Source: Bin87 sp965232895
GTDB taxonomy: Bacteria > Chloroflexota > Dehalococcoidia > Lucifugimonadales > UBA3495
Length of the DNA: 64,000 nt
Direction: 5' to 3'
NCBI GenBank assembly: GCA_965232895.1
Contig: CBDDQW010000001.1
Span: 99,570 to 163,569, forward strand
The translations under genes were made by a program, and so were the position numbers. The notes under the pieces were generated by a model. That model saw only the letters and a program-made list of their open reading frames with translations. It was not told the DNA's origin and searched no databases. Shown here in pieces: positions 9,601 through 17,203 of this stretch (position 1 is the first letter of the stretch; each line of letters begins with the position of its first letter).

Positions 9601-12600
9601 CCTGTTCAACGGTGGCATCGGGCGGCAGGCCCAACTGCTCGCGCTGCGCGACCTTGATCTGTTCAACGGTGGCATCGGGCGGCAGGCCCAACTTCTCGGC
9701 GGCTTTCATGCGCCACTCGTCAGCCTTTTCGTTGTTCGCCTCAATCGCCGCGTTGACTTCCGCGACCGTCGCCGTCGGCGGCAGGCCCAACTTCTCGGCG
9801 GTATCCTTCAGCCATTCCTCGGTCCGCTCGACCTGTGGGATGACGGTGCCGTTGATGTAGTCGGCGATGTTGGTGGTCGTGGTCTCGTAGACCGGGTTGC
9901 CGTCGGCGTCGGTTATGGGTTCGTTGTCAGCGTCGGTCTTCTGAATCCGCTCCCCGTTGTCGTCGGTGGCGTAGATATGGAAGGGGAGATTGGCGGTGGC
10001 CGGATCGTTGGCTATGGCCTGCAGGTCCGCCACGTCGCCGTCGTCGAGTTCGGCGGTGATCTCGTTGATCCGATTGGATGCGCCTTTGACGGCGATGCGT
10101 TCCTCGGTTTGTGGGATGACGGTGCCGTTGATGTAGTCGGCGATGTTGGTGGTCGTGGTCTCGTAGACCGGGTTGCCGTCGGCGTCGGTTATGGGTTCGT
10201 TGTCAGCGTCGGTCTTCTGAATCCGCTCCCCGTTGTCGTCGGTGGCGTAGATATGGAAGGGGAGATTGGCGGTGGCCGGATCGTTGGCTATGGCCTGCAG
10301 GTCCGCCACGTCGCCGTCGTCGAGTTCGGCGGTGATCTCGTTGATCCGATTGGATGCGCCTTTGACGGCGATGCGTTCCTCGGTTTGTGGGATGAGGGTA
10401 TTGCGGATGAAATCGCCGAGGGTGGATTCAACGGGCTGTCCGTCCGGGCCGTCGATGGTGATGGGGATATTGTCGTAGGAGCCGTTGTCGGCGTTGGCGC
10501 GGAGGGTGGCGAGTTCTTCGGGGGTGATGCCGTCGGCGTCGATCTCCTGGTATTCGGTATAGGCGGACTGGTTGGTGTGGGCCTGCTGGGTTTGTGGGAT
10601 GAGGGTATTGCGGAGGTAGTCGGCGATGGTAATGGTGGTGGTCTCGTAGACCGAATTGCCGTCGGCGTCGGTCTTCTGAATCCGGTTGCCGTCGGCGTCG
10701 GTGGCGTAGATGGTGAAGGGGAGATTGGCGGTGGCCGGATCGTTGGCCAGCGCCTGCAGGTCGGCCACGTCGCCCGCGTCCAGTTCGGCGGTGATGTCGT
10801 TGATCTTGCCCGACGTGTCCCTGACGGCGATGCGTTCCTCGGTTTGCGGGATGACGGTATCGTTGATGTAGTTCGATAGCGTCATGCCATTGGTCAACTG
10901 GATGTCGCCGTGGCCGCTGGCCGCCAACGCCTTCAGCGACGCGATGTCGGCGTCGTCCGGAGACGCCGACACGTCGCTCATGTAAGCCAGGACTTCCTGC
11001 GGCGTGGCATCGGCGTCGGGTGGGCTGGGCGCGTCGGAGGGAGTTGTGCCCGGGCTGGCTGGGCCGGACGGATCGGCTGGGTCGGACGTGGTTGTGTCGT
11101 CGATCGACGGGACTTTGCCTATGACTTGTCGAGTGGCGTATTTTTTCAGCAGTTCCGGTTGGGTCATTACCTCGCCGTCGGCGTCGCGGAATACAGACAA
11201 ACCGTCTCGGGTTGCGTAGAAACGTTCTGTGGGCGTCATCTCGGCAAACGGTTTGTCGGAGACGCCGGCGGGGGTTGCTCCGATGCGCTTCAGGTATTCG
11301 TCAAATGTTTCCTCTCGCTGGCTGTACCCTCCCTGCTGTTGGATGTACTCTGCCAAAGTGATTGTCTTGGTGTGATATTCGGGCTTGCCATCGTCGTCGA
11401 GGAGCGGTTTGCCTTCTGCACCTCGTTTTGGGATTGGCCGGCCGAGAGCGTCGGTTACGATTACGCTCAGGGGCTGCTGGCCTTTTTCGGGATCGTTGGC
11501 AATCTCCAATAGTTGACGCTCCGCGCCGGTGCCGCGGGTGCGCCAGAATGGGTCGGAGGCGTCGGGTACGGCCCCCCTTTGCGCCGTTTCGAAAAGGCCC
11601 TGGACTGTAGCGAGGTCATCGGATTGCTCAGGTGTCAGTCCTGCGTTGTGCCTGTCTGTTACGGCGGATAATGCTTCGGCTTGGGTTGGTTCGAAGTTGT
11701 TGCGGGCGGCGTTTGCTTCCCGCTCCATATTGACGAGATGACGCGAGGCGGCGAGTGCTTCCCTAACCGCTCTGACGTCTTCGATGGTCGCCAGGCCATT
11801 CTGATAAGCGGTGAAAACGTCGTCGTAGTGGTCACGCCAGGTTGATCCTGCTGGGATAACGGTCCCGTCAGGGCGGAGGATTGTGGGCATAACGCGGGGG
11901 TCGCGGATTGCGGCCTGGGCGTTATCGTGCCGTTCCTGTGCCTTGCGCAGGTCGTTGTTCGCCTGTTCCAGGTCTTCCAGCGTTACCCCGGCAGGCGAAT
12001 CGGCCGGAGCTCCGGGGTTGTCGACTACGACTTGTTGAGTGGCGTATTTTTTCAGCAGTTCCGGTTGGGTCATTACCTCGCCGTCGGCGTCGCGGAATAC
12101 AGACAAACCGTCTCGGGTTGCGTAGAAACGTTCTGTGGGCGTCATCTCGGCAAACGGTTTGTCGGAGACGCCGGCGGGGGTTGCTCCGACGCGCTTCAGG
12201 TATTCGTCAAATGTTTCCTCTCGCTGGCTGTACCCTCCCTGCTGTTGGATGTACTCTGCCAAAGTGATTGTCTTGGTGTGATATTCGGGCTTGCCATCGT
12301 CGTCGAGGAGCGGTTTGCCTTCTGCACCTCGTTTTGGGATTGGCCGGCCGAGAGCGTCGGTTACGATTACGCTCAGGGGCTGCTGGCCTTTTTCGGGATC
12401 GTTGGCAATCTCCAATAGTTGACGCTCCGCGCCGGTGCCGCGGGTGCGCCAGAATGGGTCGGAGGCGTCGGGTACGGCCCCCCTTTGCGCCGTTTCGAAA
12501 AGGCCCTGGACTGTAGCGAGGTCATCGGATTGCTCAGGTGTCAGTCCTGCGTTGTGCCTGTCTGTTACGGCGGATAATGCTTCGGCTTGGGTTGGTTCGA

Positions 12601-13747
12601 AGTTGTTGCGGGCGGCGTTTGCTTCCCGCTCCCGGTTGGGGTCGCGGATGAGGTCGGCGAGGTCGCTGCTGGTCCACGGCAGGTAATCCTCTACGGACGC
12701 CTCCCTGGCGGCAGGCTCGGCGTCGGCCGGTTGGTTCTGGATCCGGGCCAGCTGGCGCCTTTCCGCTGCGGATAGCGTGCCGAGGCGGTGCTTGGCCAGC
12801 AGGATGGCCAGCAGCGATTGCGTGGTGGCTCCGGCGGTGACCGGTCCGGCGCGCCGTTCCTCTTCTTCCCGTAACTGGCCCATGGAAAGTTCGTAGGATT
12901 GGGTGGCCTGCTGCGCCGCCTGTTGGGCGGCCGTGGCCACCTTCGCGGCGTCGGTGGTTGCCTGCGTCGCCACCTGGAGTTGCGCTTCGGCCTTCTGCTG
13001 CTCCTGCACCGCCTGTTGGGCCGAGTGTTGGAGCTGCGTTCGCTCGGTCCGGCTGGCGACCTGGGCGAGCAGCTGCTCCAGCCGCTCCGTCTCCTGCCGC
13101 GCCCGCTCCGCTCGTTCCCTGGCTTCCTGAGCGCGCCGCTCGGCACGCTCCAGTCGCTCCCGAGCTTCCTCCGCTGCCTTCTCGCGGGCCTCGCGTTCCC
13201 GGCGATCGCGTTCTGCCTTCTCGCGGGCCTCGCGTTCCCGGCGATCGGGTTCTGCCTTCTCGCGGGCCTCGCGTTCCCGGCGATCGGGTTCTGCCTTCTC
13301 GCGGGCCTCGCGTTCCCGGCGATCGCGTTCTGCCTTCTCGCGGGCCTCGCGTTCCCGGCGATCGCGTTCTGCCTTCTCGCGGGCCTCGCGTTCCCGGCGA
13401 TCGGGTTCTGCCTTCTCGCGGGCCTCGCGTTCCCGGCGATCGGGTTCTGCCTTCTCGCGGGCCTCGCGTTCCCTCTGCTCTTCCAGGATTTTTCGTTCCT
13501 GCTCCTGGCGGTATTCGCTGAAAGGCTCCGGCTCCGGCTCGTTGTCGTCATGAGTGTGCGGGACAGGCACCAGGTAATTGATGAAAAAACGCTCATTGCC
13601 GCCGACTGTGAACGCGGGGTTTTGCCGCGTACGATGACTGTTCCATTCGTGCCGGCACTCAAAGAGTTCCAGCCACCCGTCGTCGGTGGCGGGGTACAGC
13701 AGGTGGTCGAGACTGTTTTGGTTGGTTGAAATGTTGATGTTCAGCAT
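3647..13747 (-). CDS. Giant modular repeat protein (3,366 residues)
   Basis: One unbroken frame of 10.1 kb. Residues 1-90 are a short unique head. Residues 91-195 are a 13-residue Arg/Glu repeat (about seven copies) that opens a long coiled coil to about 305. A 201-residue unit occurs at about 373-573 and again at about 675-875. A 92-residue unit is repeated back to back at about 1122-1305. Smaller doubled units of 42, 38 and 41 residues fall near 2000-2220. Many of these resemble a helical motif with the core LGL-P-DAT or AGFD, recurring from 1300 to 2400. A hydrophobic patch lies near 2462. Residues about 2785-3114 are almost pure Pro-Thr. A 250-residue charged tail follows. There is no N-terminal signal peptide. 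I do not recognise the family. An elongated structural, adhesive or secreted effector role is inferred. Confidence 0.8.
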   Translation of the reverse strand: MLNINISTNQNSLDHLLYPATDDGWLELFECRHEWNSHRTRQNPAFTVGGNERFFINYLVPVPHTHDDNEPEPEPFSEYRQEQERKILEEQREREAREKAEPDRREREAREKAEPDRREREAREKAERDRREREAREKAERDRREREAREKAEPDRREREAREKAEPDRREREAREKAERDRREREAREKAAEEARERLERAERRAQEARERAERARQETERLEQLLAQVASRTERTQLQHSAQQAVQEQQKAEAQLQVATQATTDAAKVATAAQQAAQQATQSYELSMGQLREEEERRAGPVTAGATTQSLLAILLAKHRLGTLSAAERRQLARIQNQPADAEPAAREASVEDYLPWTSSDLADLIRDPNREREANAARNNFEPTQAEALSAVTDRHNAGLTPEQSDDLATVQGLFETAQRGAVPDASDPFWRTRGTGAERQLLEIANDPEKGQQPLSVIVTDALGRPIPKRGAEGKPLLDDDGKPEYHTKTITLAEYIQQQGGYSQREETFDEYLKRVGATPAGVSDKPFAEMTPTERFYATRDGLSVFRDADGEVMTQPELLKKYATQQVVVDNPGAPADSPAGVTLEDLEQANNDLRKAQERHDNAQAAIRDPRVMPTILRPDGTVIPAGSTWRDHYDDVFTAYQNGLATIEDVRAVREALAASRHLVNMEREANAARNNFEPTQAEALSAVTDRHNAGLTPEQSDDLATVQGLFETAQRGAVPDASDPFWRTRGTGAERQLLEIANDPEKGQQPLSVIVTDALGRPIPKRGAEGKPLLDDDGKPEYHTKTITLAEYIQQQGGYSQREETFDEYLKRIGATPAGVSDKPFAEMTPTERFYATRDGLSVFRDADGEVMTQPELLKKYATRQVIGKVPSIDDTTTSDPADPSGPASPGTTPSDAPSPPDADATPQEVLAYMSDVSASPDDADIASLKALAASGHGDIQLTNGMTLSNYINDTVIPQTEERIAVRDTSGKINDITAELDAGDVADLQALANDPATANLPFTIYATDADGNRIQKTDADGNSVYETTTITIADYLRNTLIPQTQQAHTNQSAYTEYQEIDADGITPEELATLRANADNGSYDNIPITIDGPDGQPVESTLGDFIRNTLIPQTEERIAVKGASNRINEITAELDDGDVADLQAIANDPATANLPFHIYATDDNGERIQKTDADNEPITDADGNPVYETTTTNIADYINGTVIPQTEERIAVKGASNRINEITAELDDGDVADLQAIANDPATANLPFHIYATDDNGERIQKTDADNEPITDADGNPVYETTTTNIADYINGTVIPQVERTEEWLKDTAEKLGLPPTATVAEVNAAIEANNEKADEWRMKAAEKLGLPPDATVEQIKVAQREQLGLPPDATVEQVNAAQRQALREEIIQGQVERDEQLAEAQKKADDLGNRMMEAERRANMTGWDSAEREAERLREEWNTAQEQVRSIERAGGADGARLRALETADLKDTAHGLGLDPDLIRETRGHNRMEQDAYHVRVLVSAARRLGLDSNDPAEVRQKAEELREQSAEWSRNRQPSGYDDEGEPYYLQENPYTADIRMADARIADLENGSKTLQSVIRREAQSDAWAEKVANEEDRAVGGGGGGGRREYTVNADGTVSYTENGHTYTVSDDDLAQDVRDALVSGDASGLSSVDAVTVSAAPEVDHAYVNAGLEGLDENLGFEAHAAVERALQELRNQGAPPEELNAARVELEAVVGRGDTAQEKANIVRINDLTRGQVSTDTGGGYVQTDPDAVVTIDVDERGNVVGSTTAGEVPDTLDDRRFAMIAEQTRLQNEWDRKPDPNSPIDQQVAQFHTLQRLAGEDGFTSAELEEYRRTGEIPDRLARKAEERLAAGETLPELGGWSPPTERPYEGPSTEGITFDSPAPDVVSNNRAAAEDLGWDTSGMSAERISAIAAQGQTPEQARQARQEAQPEFSREKIAQQRADLLAMADRMGVSYDGQRPDYDAVFASVTEKTNEQNRDYVNHYLPGTVADGQAPTQDQIDQASVVAAAVTEKTNEQNRDYVNHYLPGTVADGQAPTQDQIDQATVVAAEAAGFDIETASIDELRDQLQAKQQQDQAVYERQVLQQAEAAGFDIETASIDELRDQLQAKQQQDQAVYERQIRQLATERLDPESIEAVGGDINALANMLGQQSAINQAEFERQIRQLATERLDPESIEAVGGDINALANMLGQQSAINQAEFERWTRQNTDRIGLDTEGMTSEQIAAEYGYRITAAHTQDTAYLLGLPGDASATDVAVELDRRQRLATIAGAVDADQAADDFEQIAVDLGVNTGQADWVRNTAAELERRQRLASIAGAVDEDIAANTNERVAVDLGLSPSAKYEDIAPAMAQSMGIDTAGLTLPEIENRIAIVNAQGISTPDLAGSASHTGGVIITDEHRARAQSQQRIADTVAGFVNPITTLAIKDQEIRSDGLITPDEAKQHLIDTGYYGGFSALSGAVVAGTVPSLGRSVAGLGRGARSLVTNPKGLRVTRKGSKGLAGSIGREVLEEGGELTADVTYQLLSGGGPNVGLWGPGGQAVGFGLLDRFDRRGSGISPTPNIVVPEPTSPSARGTALAPAPSVSGAQAAEYTRKVSKLEAEGVPPSVARHMVQQEMGLTNTQLGLAFSGPARFQSGTPTPSYVPAGSPVGAQRLLQTGLPPVPKPVATLPPGVMPMRPVQVILPDGTVIDTSNPQTYYASVLSGTMPPASPFPPPPAKIRRPLRPEPGPTLAALVPDPRKPMYGVDPNVTPLPVGGSSISPTAQHVSLTGLFTPTPTPTPTPTPTPTPTATPTPTPTPTPTPTPTPTPTPTPTPTPTPTPTPTPTPTPTPTATPTPTPTPTPTPTPTPTPTPTPTPTPTPTPTPTPTPTPTPTATPTPTPTPTPTPTPTPTPTPTPTPTPTPTPTPTPTPTPTPTPTPTPTPTPTPTPTPTPTPTPTPTPTPTPTPTPTPTPTPTPTPTPTPTPTPTPTPTPTPTPTPTPTPTPTPTPTPTPTPTPTPTPTPTPTPTPTPTPTPTPTPTPTPTPTPTPTPTPTPTPTPTPTPTPTPTPTPTPTPTPTPTPTPTPTPTPTPTPTPTPTPTPTPTPTPTPTPTPGSPTPTPTPTPRRPRPQTDEEDEQPRRQLKGPGEFTDALEWFEYNKNLYDPQTGILESETIGTRAIDSVNAQGSTPTPPPAADTKVGSLRLVVDESGYSAIRLPERVVDASDPDVTDAGEPSDPSIRKELTPAGQHPDLIEWMALNRVRFDPHTLQKVSETVDDTNITSMEVVGTSSEPPVDPNARVGNVQLTSSESGTAAETIPRRTTTLPTSGAKDVAAPNRGLRGKRGRRSRRGTPKDEILTEMEGQTGVVPPPILVMR
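4404..5393 (-). repeat. Pro-Thr coding low-complexity tract with 126-bp higher-order repeat
   Basis: The plus strand reads as GGNGTN units without break, coding Pro-Thr on the minus strand. Rare variants mark a larger period: GTCGCGG, which codes for Ala in place of Pro, sits at 5088, 5214 and 5340, exactly 126 bases apart. Runs such as GGGGTAGGGGTAGGGG occur near 4671, 4942, 5050, 5178 and 5304. Confidence 0.95.
9833..10384 (-). repeat. 276-bp tandem duplication inside the giant gene
   Basis: Two back-to-back copies (about 9833-10108 and 10109-10384) are essentially identical, coding a 92-residue module that includes TADLNDP-like and YETTTTNIADYINGTVIPQ segments. Their identity suggests recent duplication or ongoing homogenisation. 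Confidence 0.9.
11124..12632 (-). repeat. 603-bp direct repeats inside the giant gene
   Basis: Copies at about 11124-11726 and 12030-12632, 906 bases apart, differ at only a few positions by eye. They code a 201-residue module starting EREANAARNNFEPTQ and are separated by a unique linker of about 100 residues. Confidence 0.9.
13185..13480 (-). repeat. 39-bp tandem repeats coding a 13-residue coiled-coil unit
   Basis: About seven copies of a unit coding EREAREKAE-P/R-DRR. The Pro/Arg choice alternates among copies, which helps to trace unit-level duplication. Confidence 0.9.
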
Positions 13748-13822
13748 GGCGTTGACTATGCACTCCCTGAGCGTTCTGTCAATTCTGCAAGTACTGCAAC
13801 TATGGCAGTTGGCGAGGAATCC

Positions 13823-14635
13823 TCAATCTGAGAGCATCACCCAGCCCACGATGGCCAGCACGATCATCACCAGCAGCGCCGTCGCCAGGTAGTAGTTGCC
13901 GATACCGAACGCGGCGCAGAGAAACGCCGTCGCTGGCATGCAGATTCCCCCTGCGATAAAGGGACCCGGCTCGATGCCGCCCCTGAAGATCGCGACCACG
14001 ATGATGACGGTGGCGGGGATCAGGGACAGGATGATCTGGGTTACCCACGCGCCGGCCGGGTTGCCGCCGGTGATGAATGACCGCACCGATCCGATGGTTG
14101 CGGGCGTGACCGTCAGATCGCGGCTTGCGGATCCGGACCGGTTGGTGGCCACGATGGACCACTCGACGGGACGTTTATTCGCTATGGTCTCCGCCCGTGT
14201 GCCGGTGTGTTGCGTGCTGACCTGGACGCCGGCGCGTCGCACGGAGACGGAATCCGCGCCGGACACCGCCCATGTGATTGTTATCTCTTCCCCGACTTCG
14301 GGCACTCGATCATCCACCGTGAGGGTGATCGATGGCGCGCCGGATTGGGCGGACACGATGACGGGCAGAAAGGCGAACAGCAGCAACCCCGCTCCGATCA
14401 GCGCCAGCGCCCATTTGGGTTGGCTGGCAACCAGGGTAACGGAAACCGCGATCAGTCCGAACGCCAATGCGAAAGCTATGCCCGCCCAAAGATTGTCTGC
14501 GCAGGCTCCCCCCACCAGATTCAGCACTACGATTGCGGCCAGCAGGCCAACCGCCGCGATGCCGCTAACGATGAGGGTCGTTTTCTGGACGGTGGGGAGT
14601 ATTTTCAGGATGCGTGTCAGTCTGCGCATGGTCAC
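13823..14635 (-). CDS. Membrane protein with central Ig-like domain
   Basis: A 270-residue protein. Three helices lie at about 20-100, then an extracytoplasmic segment of about 85 residues with an Ig-like look (VPEVGEEITITWAVSGADSV), then three more helices at about 185-268. The start ATG 14635 overlaps the stop of the gene upstream as ATGA, which implies translational coupling. It precedes the giant gene by 75 bases on the same strand. A role in anchoring or exporting the giant protein is an inference from position. No transporter signature is visible. Confidence 0.75.
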   Translation of the reverse strand: MTMRRLTRILKILPTVQKTTLIVSGIAAVGLLAAIVVLNLVGGACADNLWAGIAFALAFGLIAVSVTLVASQPKWALALIGAGLLLFAFLPVIVSAQSGAPSITLTVDDRVPEVGEEITITWAVSGADSVSVRRAGVQVSTQHTGTRAETIANKRPVEWSIVATNRSGSASRDLTVTPATIGSVRSFITGGNPAGAWVTQIILSLIPATVIIVVAIFRGGIEPGPFIAGGICMPATAFLCAAFGIGNYYLATALLVMIVLAIVGWVMLSD

Positions 14636-15246
14636 CGCCCGCTGTACCGGTGCAGCCAGGAGAGGCGACCGGGAAAGACGGTGTACTGGGTCAGCTCGTC
14701 GCAGTCGCCGTGGTTGTAGCGCTCGATGAGCCAGCGGGTAGAGCCGCCGATGTCGGCGAGAACGTAGTCCTCGATCTCCGGCTCGGTAAGTCCGTATTCC
14801 GGCGGCCGGTGGCGTCCCTCAAAAGCGCCGGGCACCGGTGTGGGATCGGGGGTAGACGTGGGCGTGGCCGGTTCGCCGGTGGCGGCGGGTTGGGGCATTG
14901 GCGTGGGCGGCGGCGGCTTGATATGGGCGTCGTAGCACTTCTGGTACTCGTAGATCAGGTGAAATATGCGGTACTCGTTGTAGTGGAGCTGCTGCAGGGG
15001 CAGGTCTGCGATTGGCTTGGGGGTGGCGGTTGGCTGGGGGACCGGCGTCCAGGTGGGCACGGGCGTAAAGGTGGGCGCCATGGTGGGAGCCGGCGGCGGC
15101 GTGAATTCCCGGACTGCCCTGGGGACGTTGCAGAGCAGCGCGGCCGCCACGATGCAGCCGCCGAGGATGACGGCGATGGTCACCAGCAGGCGGGTCGGTA
15201 TGCCGAATACGGCGGGGGTGAGTTGTTGGTCGTTGTTCTCTTGCAT
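14632..15246 (-). CDS. Single-pass membrane protein with Pro-rich stalk
   Basis: A 204-residue protein from ATG 15246 behind AAGGAGAA. A short cytoplasmic N-terminus leads into one helix (LLVTIAVILGGCIVAAALL), then a Pro-Thr-rich stalk, a small middle part (YNEYRIFHLIYEYQKCYD), a second Pro-rich linker and a compact C-terminal part of about 60 residues with one Cys. This is the usual shape of a surface-displayed domain on a stalk. It overlaps the next gene by four bases. No family is recognised. Confidence 0.75.
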   Translation of the reverse strand: MQENNDQQLTPAVFGIPTRLLVTIAVILGGCIVAAALLCNVPRAVREFTPPPAPTMAPTFTPVPTWTPVPQPTATPKPIADLPLQQLHYNEYRIFHLIYEYQKCYDAHIKPPPPTPMPQPAATGEPATPTSTPDPTPVPGAFEGRHRPPEYGLTEPEIEDYVLADIGGSTRWLIERYNHGDCDELTQYTVFPGRLSWLHRYSGR

Positions 15247-15286
15247 TGGTTCTCCTTGTTGGGTGTCTGGTCGGGTAAATCTGGGC

Positions 15287-15520
15287 TCACTCGAAGGGAA
15301 ACAGCGGCGGCATGATCGGGCAGTCGCGCTCGAAGCGGCACTTCCAGTAGGGGAGGCAGGGGTTGCAGACGGTGCGGGCGCATTCGGGGCAGTCCACGCC
15401 GCCGTCGACGATGATGGTGTCGCAATCGGTTTCTCGGTCGTACTCGACGAGGATGAACACGGCCGCGTTGTCGCCGCAGCGCCAGCAGCGCAGAAACTTC
15501 GGTGGTTCGGTGGTGGTCAT
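15287..15520 (-). CDS. Small Cys-rich zinc-ribbon-like protein
   Basis: A 77-residue protein with CWRC near the N-terminus and CPECARTVCNPC plus two later Cys, a pattern that suits one or two zinc sites. It is the last of a run of small Cys-containing genes on the minus strand. Its short size and metal motif suggest a nucleic-acid or protein adaptor. The exact fold cannot be named from sequence. Confidence 0.6.
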   Translation of the reverse strand: MTTTEPPKFLRCWRCGDNAAVFILVEYDRETDCDTIIVDGGVDCPECARTVCNPCLPYWKCRFERDCPIMPPLFPFE

Positions 15521-15529
15521 GGGGGCCTG

Positions 15530-15766
15530 TCAGCCGAGGGCGCAAGCGGCGGCGGTGCATGGATCGTCGCCGCACCAGCAGCAGGCTTCCCCGTCCCACC
15601 AGTGGACGCAGTGGGTGCCGGCGTCGTAGGGGTTGGCGGTGAGCGCCGCCTGGTGGTCCTTGCTGGCCACGCAGTTGGTTTCCTCGAAAGGATGGCTGAG
15701 CCCGCAGTTTTCGCAGTGTCCGTAAGCGACCGTACTCAGCGGCAGTGTTATCACGGCGTAACGCAT
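15530..15766 (-). CDS. Small Cys/Trp-rich protein
   Basis: A 78-residue protein with CENCG, then a cluster CVHWWDGEACCWCGDDPC, giving eight or more Cys in one short chain. Its ATG shares one base with the stop of the gene upstream. It probably binds metal or is disulfide-rich. No signal peptide is clear. No family is recognised. Confidence 0.6.
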   Translation of the reverse strand: MRYAVITLPLSTVAYGHCENCGLSHPFEETNCVASKDHQAALTANPYDAGTHCVHWWDGEACCWCGDDPCTAAACALG

Positions 15767-16110
15767 CAGCGGTCCTCCTCAACTGCCGTCCTAAATTCGG
15801 GGTGCGGGCACTCCAAGACGACTTCGCCCGTGTTGAGGTCGATACAACCCCAATCGTGCAGGCTACGTCGACTTTCCTCGTCTTCGTCCTGCATCAACCA
15901 TTCCATGAACGGGGTAACAGGCATTCCGTTGGGGAAGGCGGGAAAGCCCATACCCGCAGCCGTGAGCAGCGCATTGTCATCGATCATCCGGCGTTTCTGG
16001 ACGTCGATCGGGATGGTCTCGAAATCTGGCGATGGCGCCGTTCCTTTCTGTCTCCTCAGCAGCCGGTTGAAATTCTTTGCGGCGGTGCGCAGGCAATCAT
16101 CAAGGTTCAT
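15766..16110 (-). CDS. Hypothetical 114-residue protein
   Basis: I place the start at ATG 16110 behind AGGGAGAT; the frame is open further upstream, but that part lies over another gene. The protein starts MNLDDCLRTAAKNFNR, is soluble and acidic in its second half, and ends with a region ECPHPEFRTAVEEDR. There is no recognised domain. It is linked by a one-base overlap to the next small Cys-rich gene. Confidence 0.55.
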   Translation of the reverse strand: MNLDDCLRTAAKNFNRLLRRQKGTAPSPDFETIPIDVQKRRMIDDNALLTAAGMGFPAFPNGMPVTPFMEWLMQDEDEESRRSLHDWGCIDLNTGEVVLECPHPEFRTAVEEDR

Positions 16111-16132
16111 CCAAATCTCCCTTGGCGGCGTC

Positions 16133-16327
16133 TCACGCCACCTGTTGATAGGCTTCTCGCGGTATTGGCAGCTGGATCTCGGGCGGGCGCAGTTCACCGG
16201 CCTCGACGAGTTCCTGATAGACGTCCATGGCGACGGACACGTCCGGAGGCAAAGCGAGGGGCAGTTGTCCGGCCCGCAGTCGCCTGGCCGCGCGTCGGCG
16301 CGCCGTCCGATCCTCACCGGCCGTCAT
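16133..16327 (-). CDS. Hypothetical 64-residue protein
   Basis: Starts MTAGEDRTARRRAARR at ATG 16327, inside the last 14 bases of the upstream gene, so coupled translation is likely because no strong ribosome site is present. The N-terminus is basic; the rest (SVAMDVYQELVEAGEL) could form one amphipathic helix. No family is recognised. Confidence 0.5.
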   Translation of the reverse strand: MTAGEDRTARRRAARRLRAGQLPLALPPDVSVAMDVYQELVEAGELRPPEIQLPIPREAYQQVA

Positions 16328-16658
16328 GGTCAGGCCACTGTTGGGGGCGTGAATGGTCGAATTGATTGTCCTGTACGATGCGCACGCGCAGCGCAATGCG
16401 CAGCGCGTCCTGGACGCTGGCCTGAACGCCGTCGGTGATGGCGGATTCGATCTCCGGCCAGCGCGCCGATATGACGGCGCGGGCGGTCCTGCAGGGTGCA
16501 CAGCCGCAGTCGAGGAGGTGATGGCCCTCTTCCACGTAGGCGCGCATCTCAGAGTGTGCCTGGTCCTTGCCGTGGACGTAGCCTTCGGTGTAGCAGCCGC
16601 AGGCGTCCATGCTGTTGCATCCGCCCGGGCAGGTGGGTGCGTTGTCGATGGTGGTCAT
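16314..16658 (-). CDS. Small Cys-rich protein with CGCAPC motif
   Basis: A 114-residue protein from ATG 16658 behind TAGGAGAGA. Cys clusters CPGGC, CGC and DCGCAPC fall in the first 60 residues, with a His pair (GHHLLDC) next to the third cluster, a plausible zinc-binding set. The C-terminal half is helical without Cys. It is part of the small-gene run between the primase and the giant gene. Function unknown. Confidence 0.6.
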   Translation of the reverse strand: MTTIDNAPTCPGGCNSMDACGCYTEGYVHGKDQAHSEMRAYVEEGHHLLDCGCAPCRTARAVISARWPEIESAITDGVQASVQDALRIALRVRIVQDNQFDHSRPQQWPDHDGR

Positions 16659-16676
16659 GCTCTCTCCTAAAGGGCG

Positions 16677-17153
16677 TCATAGCTTTGTTTGGTAAAGGTT
16701 GCGTACCATCCGGACACGCGCCCCGTCGGTCATATCGTCGAAGCCCTGGTTGAAGGACCCCCAGAACGCGCCGGTGAGTTCAACGGCCAGGAGCGCCACG
16801 CTGCCGCCGCCCGGGTCGGTTTCCTCCTCGCCGGCCTCGTTTTCATAGGTAACGGGGTATGGACTGGCGTCTTCCGCGAAGGCGTCCCGCACCTCGACTG
16901 CGAAATCAGCGGCAATCTTCTCGCATACCCGCAGGGTGTCGAACCGGACGGAATCCGCTGAGGGCGGGAACGCGAAGGCGTCAACAGCCCAATCCAGCCG
17001 GCTTTCCAGATTGTCGCCGCCGTAGGTGCATCCCTCGATGACGGCAAAGAGGAATCTGCCGAAGCAGTGCTGCAGCTCCGTCTGGACCTGTGCCGCGATT
17101 CGCGGTGGCAGATCCTCGGCAACCTCCCATATCTCAACCTTGGCCATGGGCAT
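16677..17153 (-). CDS. Hypothetical 158-residue acidic protein
   Basis: Starts at ATG 17153 with a near-perfect AAAGGAGG site. It is acidic and soluble, with ordered-looking stretches (QTELQHCFGRFLFAVIEG and LLAVELTGAFWGSFNQGFDDM). No catalytic pattern is visible. It follows the primase gene directly and may belong to the same transcript. Confidence 0.65.
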   Translation of the reverse strand: MPMAKVEIWEVAEDLPPRIAAQVQTELQHCFGRFLFAVIEGCTYGGDNLESRLDWAVDAFAFPPSADSVRFDTLRVCEKIAADFAVEVRDAFAEDASPYPVTYENEAGEEETDPGGGSVALLAVELTGAFWGSFNQGFDDMTDGARVRMVRNLYQTKL

Positions 17154-17203
17154 AATCGGCCTCCTTTACGGCGTGATTTCACGAAAAAAGTGACATTAGC
17201 CTT

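Noticed and set aside
6782..10879. Long plus-strand frames (about 600 and 635 codons) inside the giant gene
   Set aside because: They repeat exactly where the minus-strand modules repeat, lack ribosome sites and have unlikely composition; they are shadows.
12958..13729. Possible CRISPR-like array in the 39-bp repeats
   Set aside because: Units are contiguous and in frame without spacers; they code a coiled coil.
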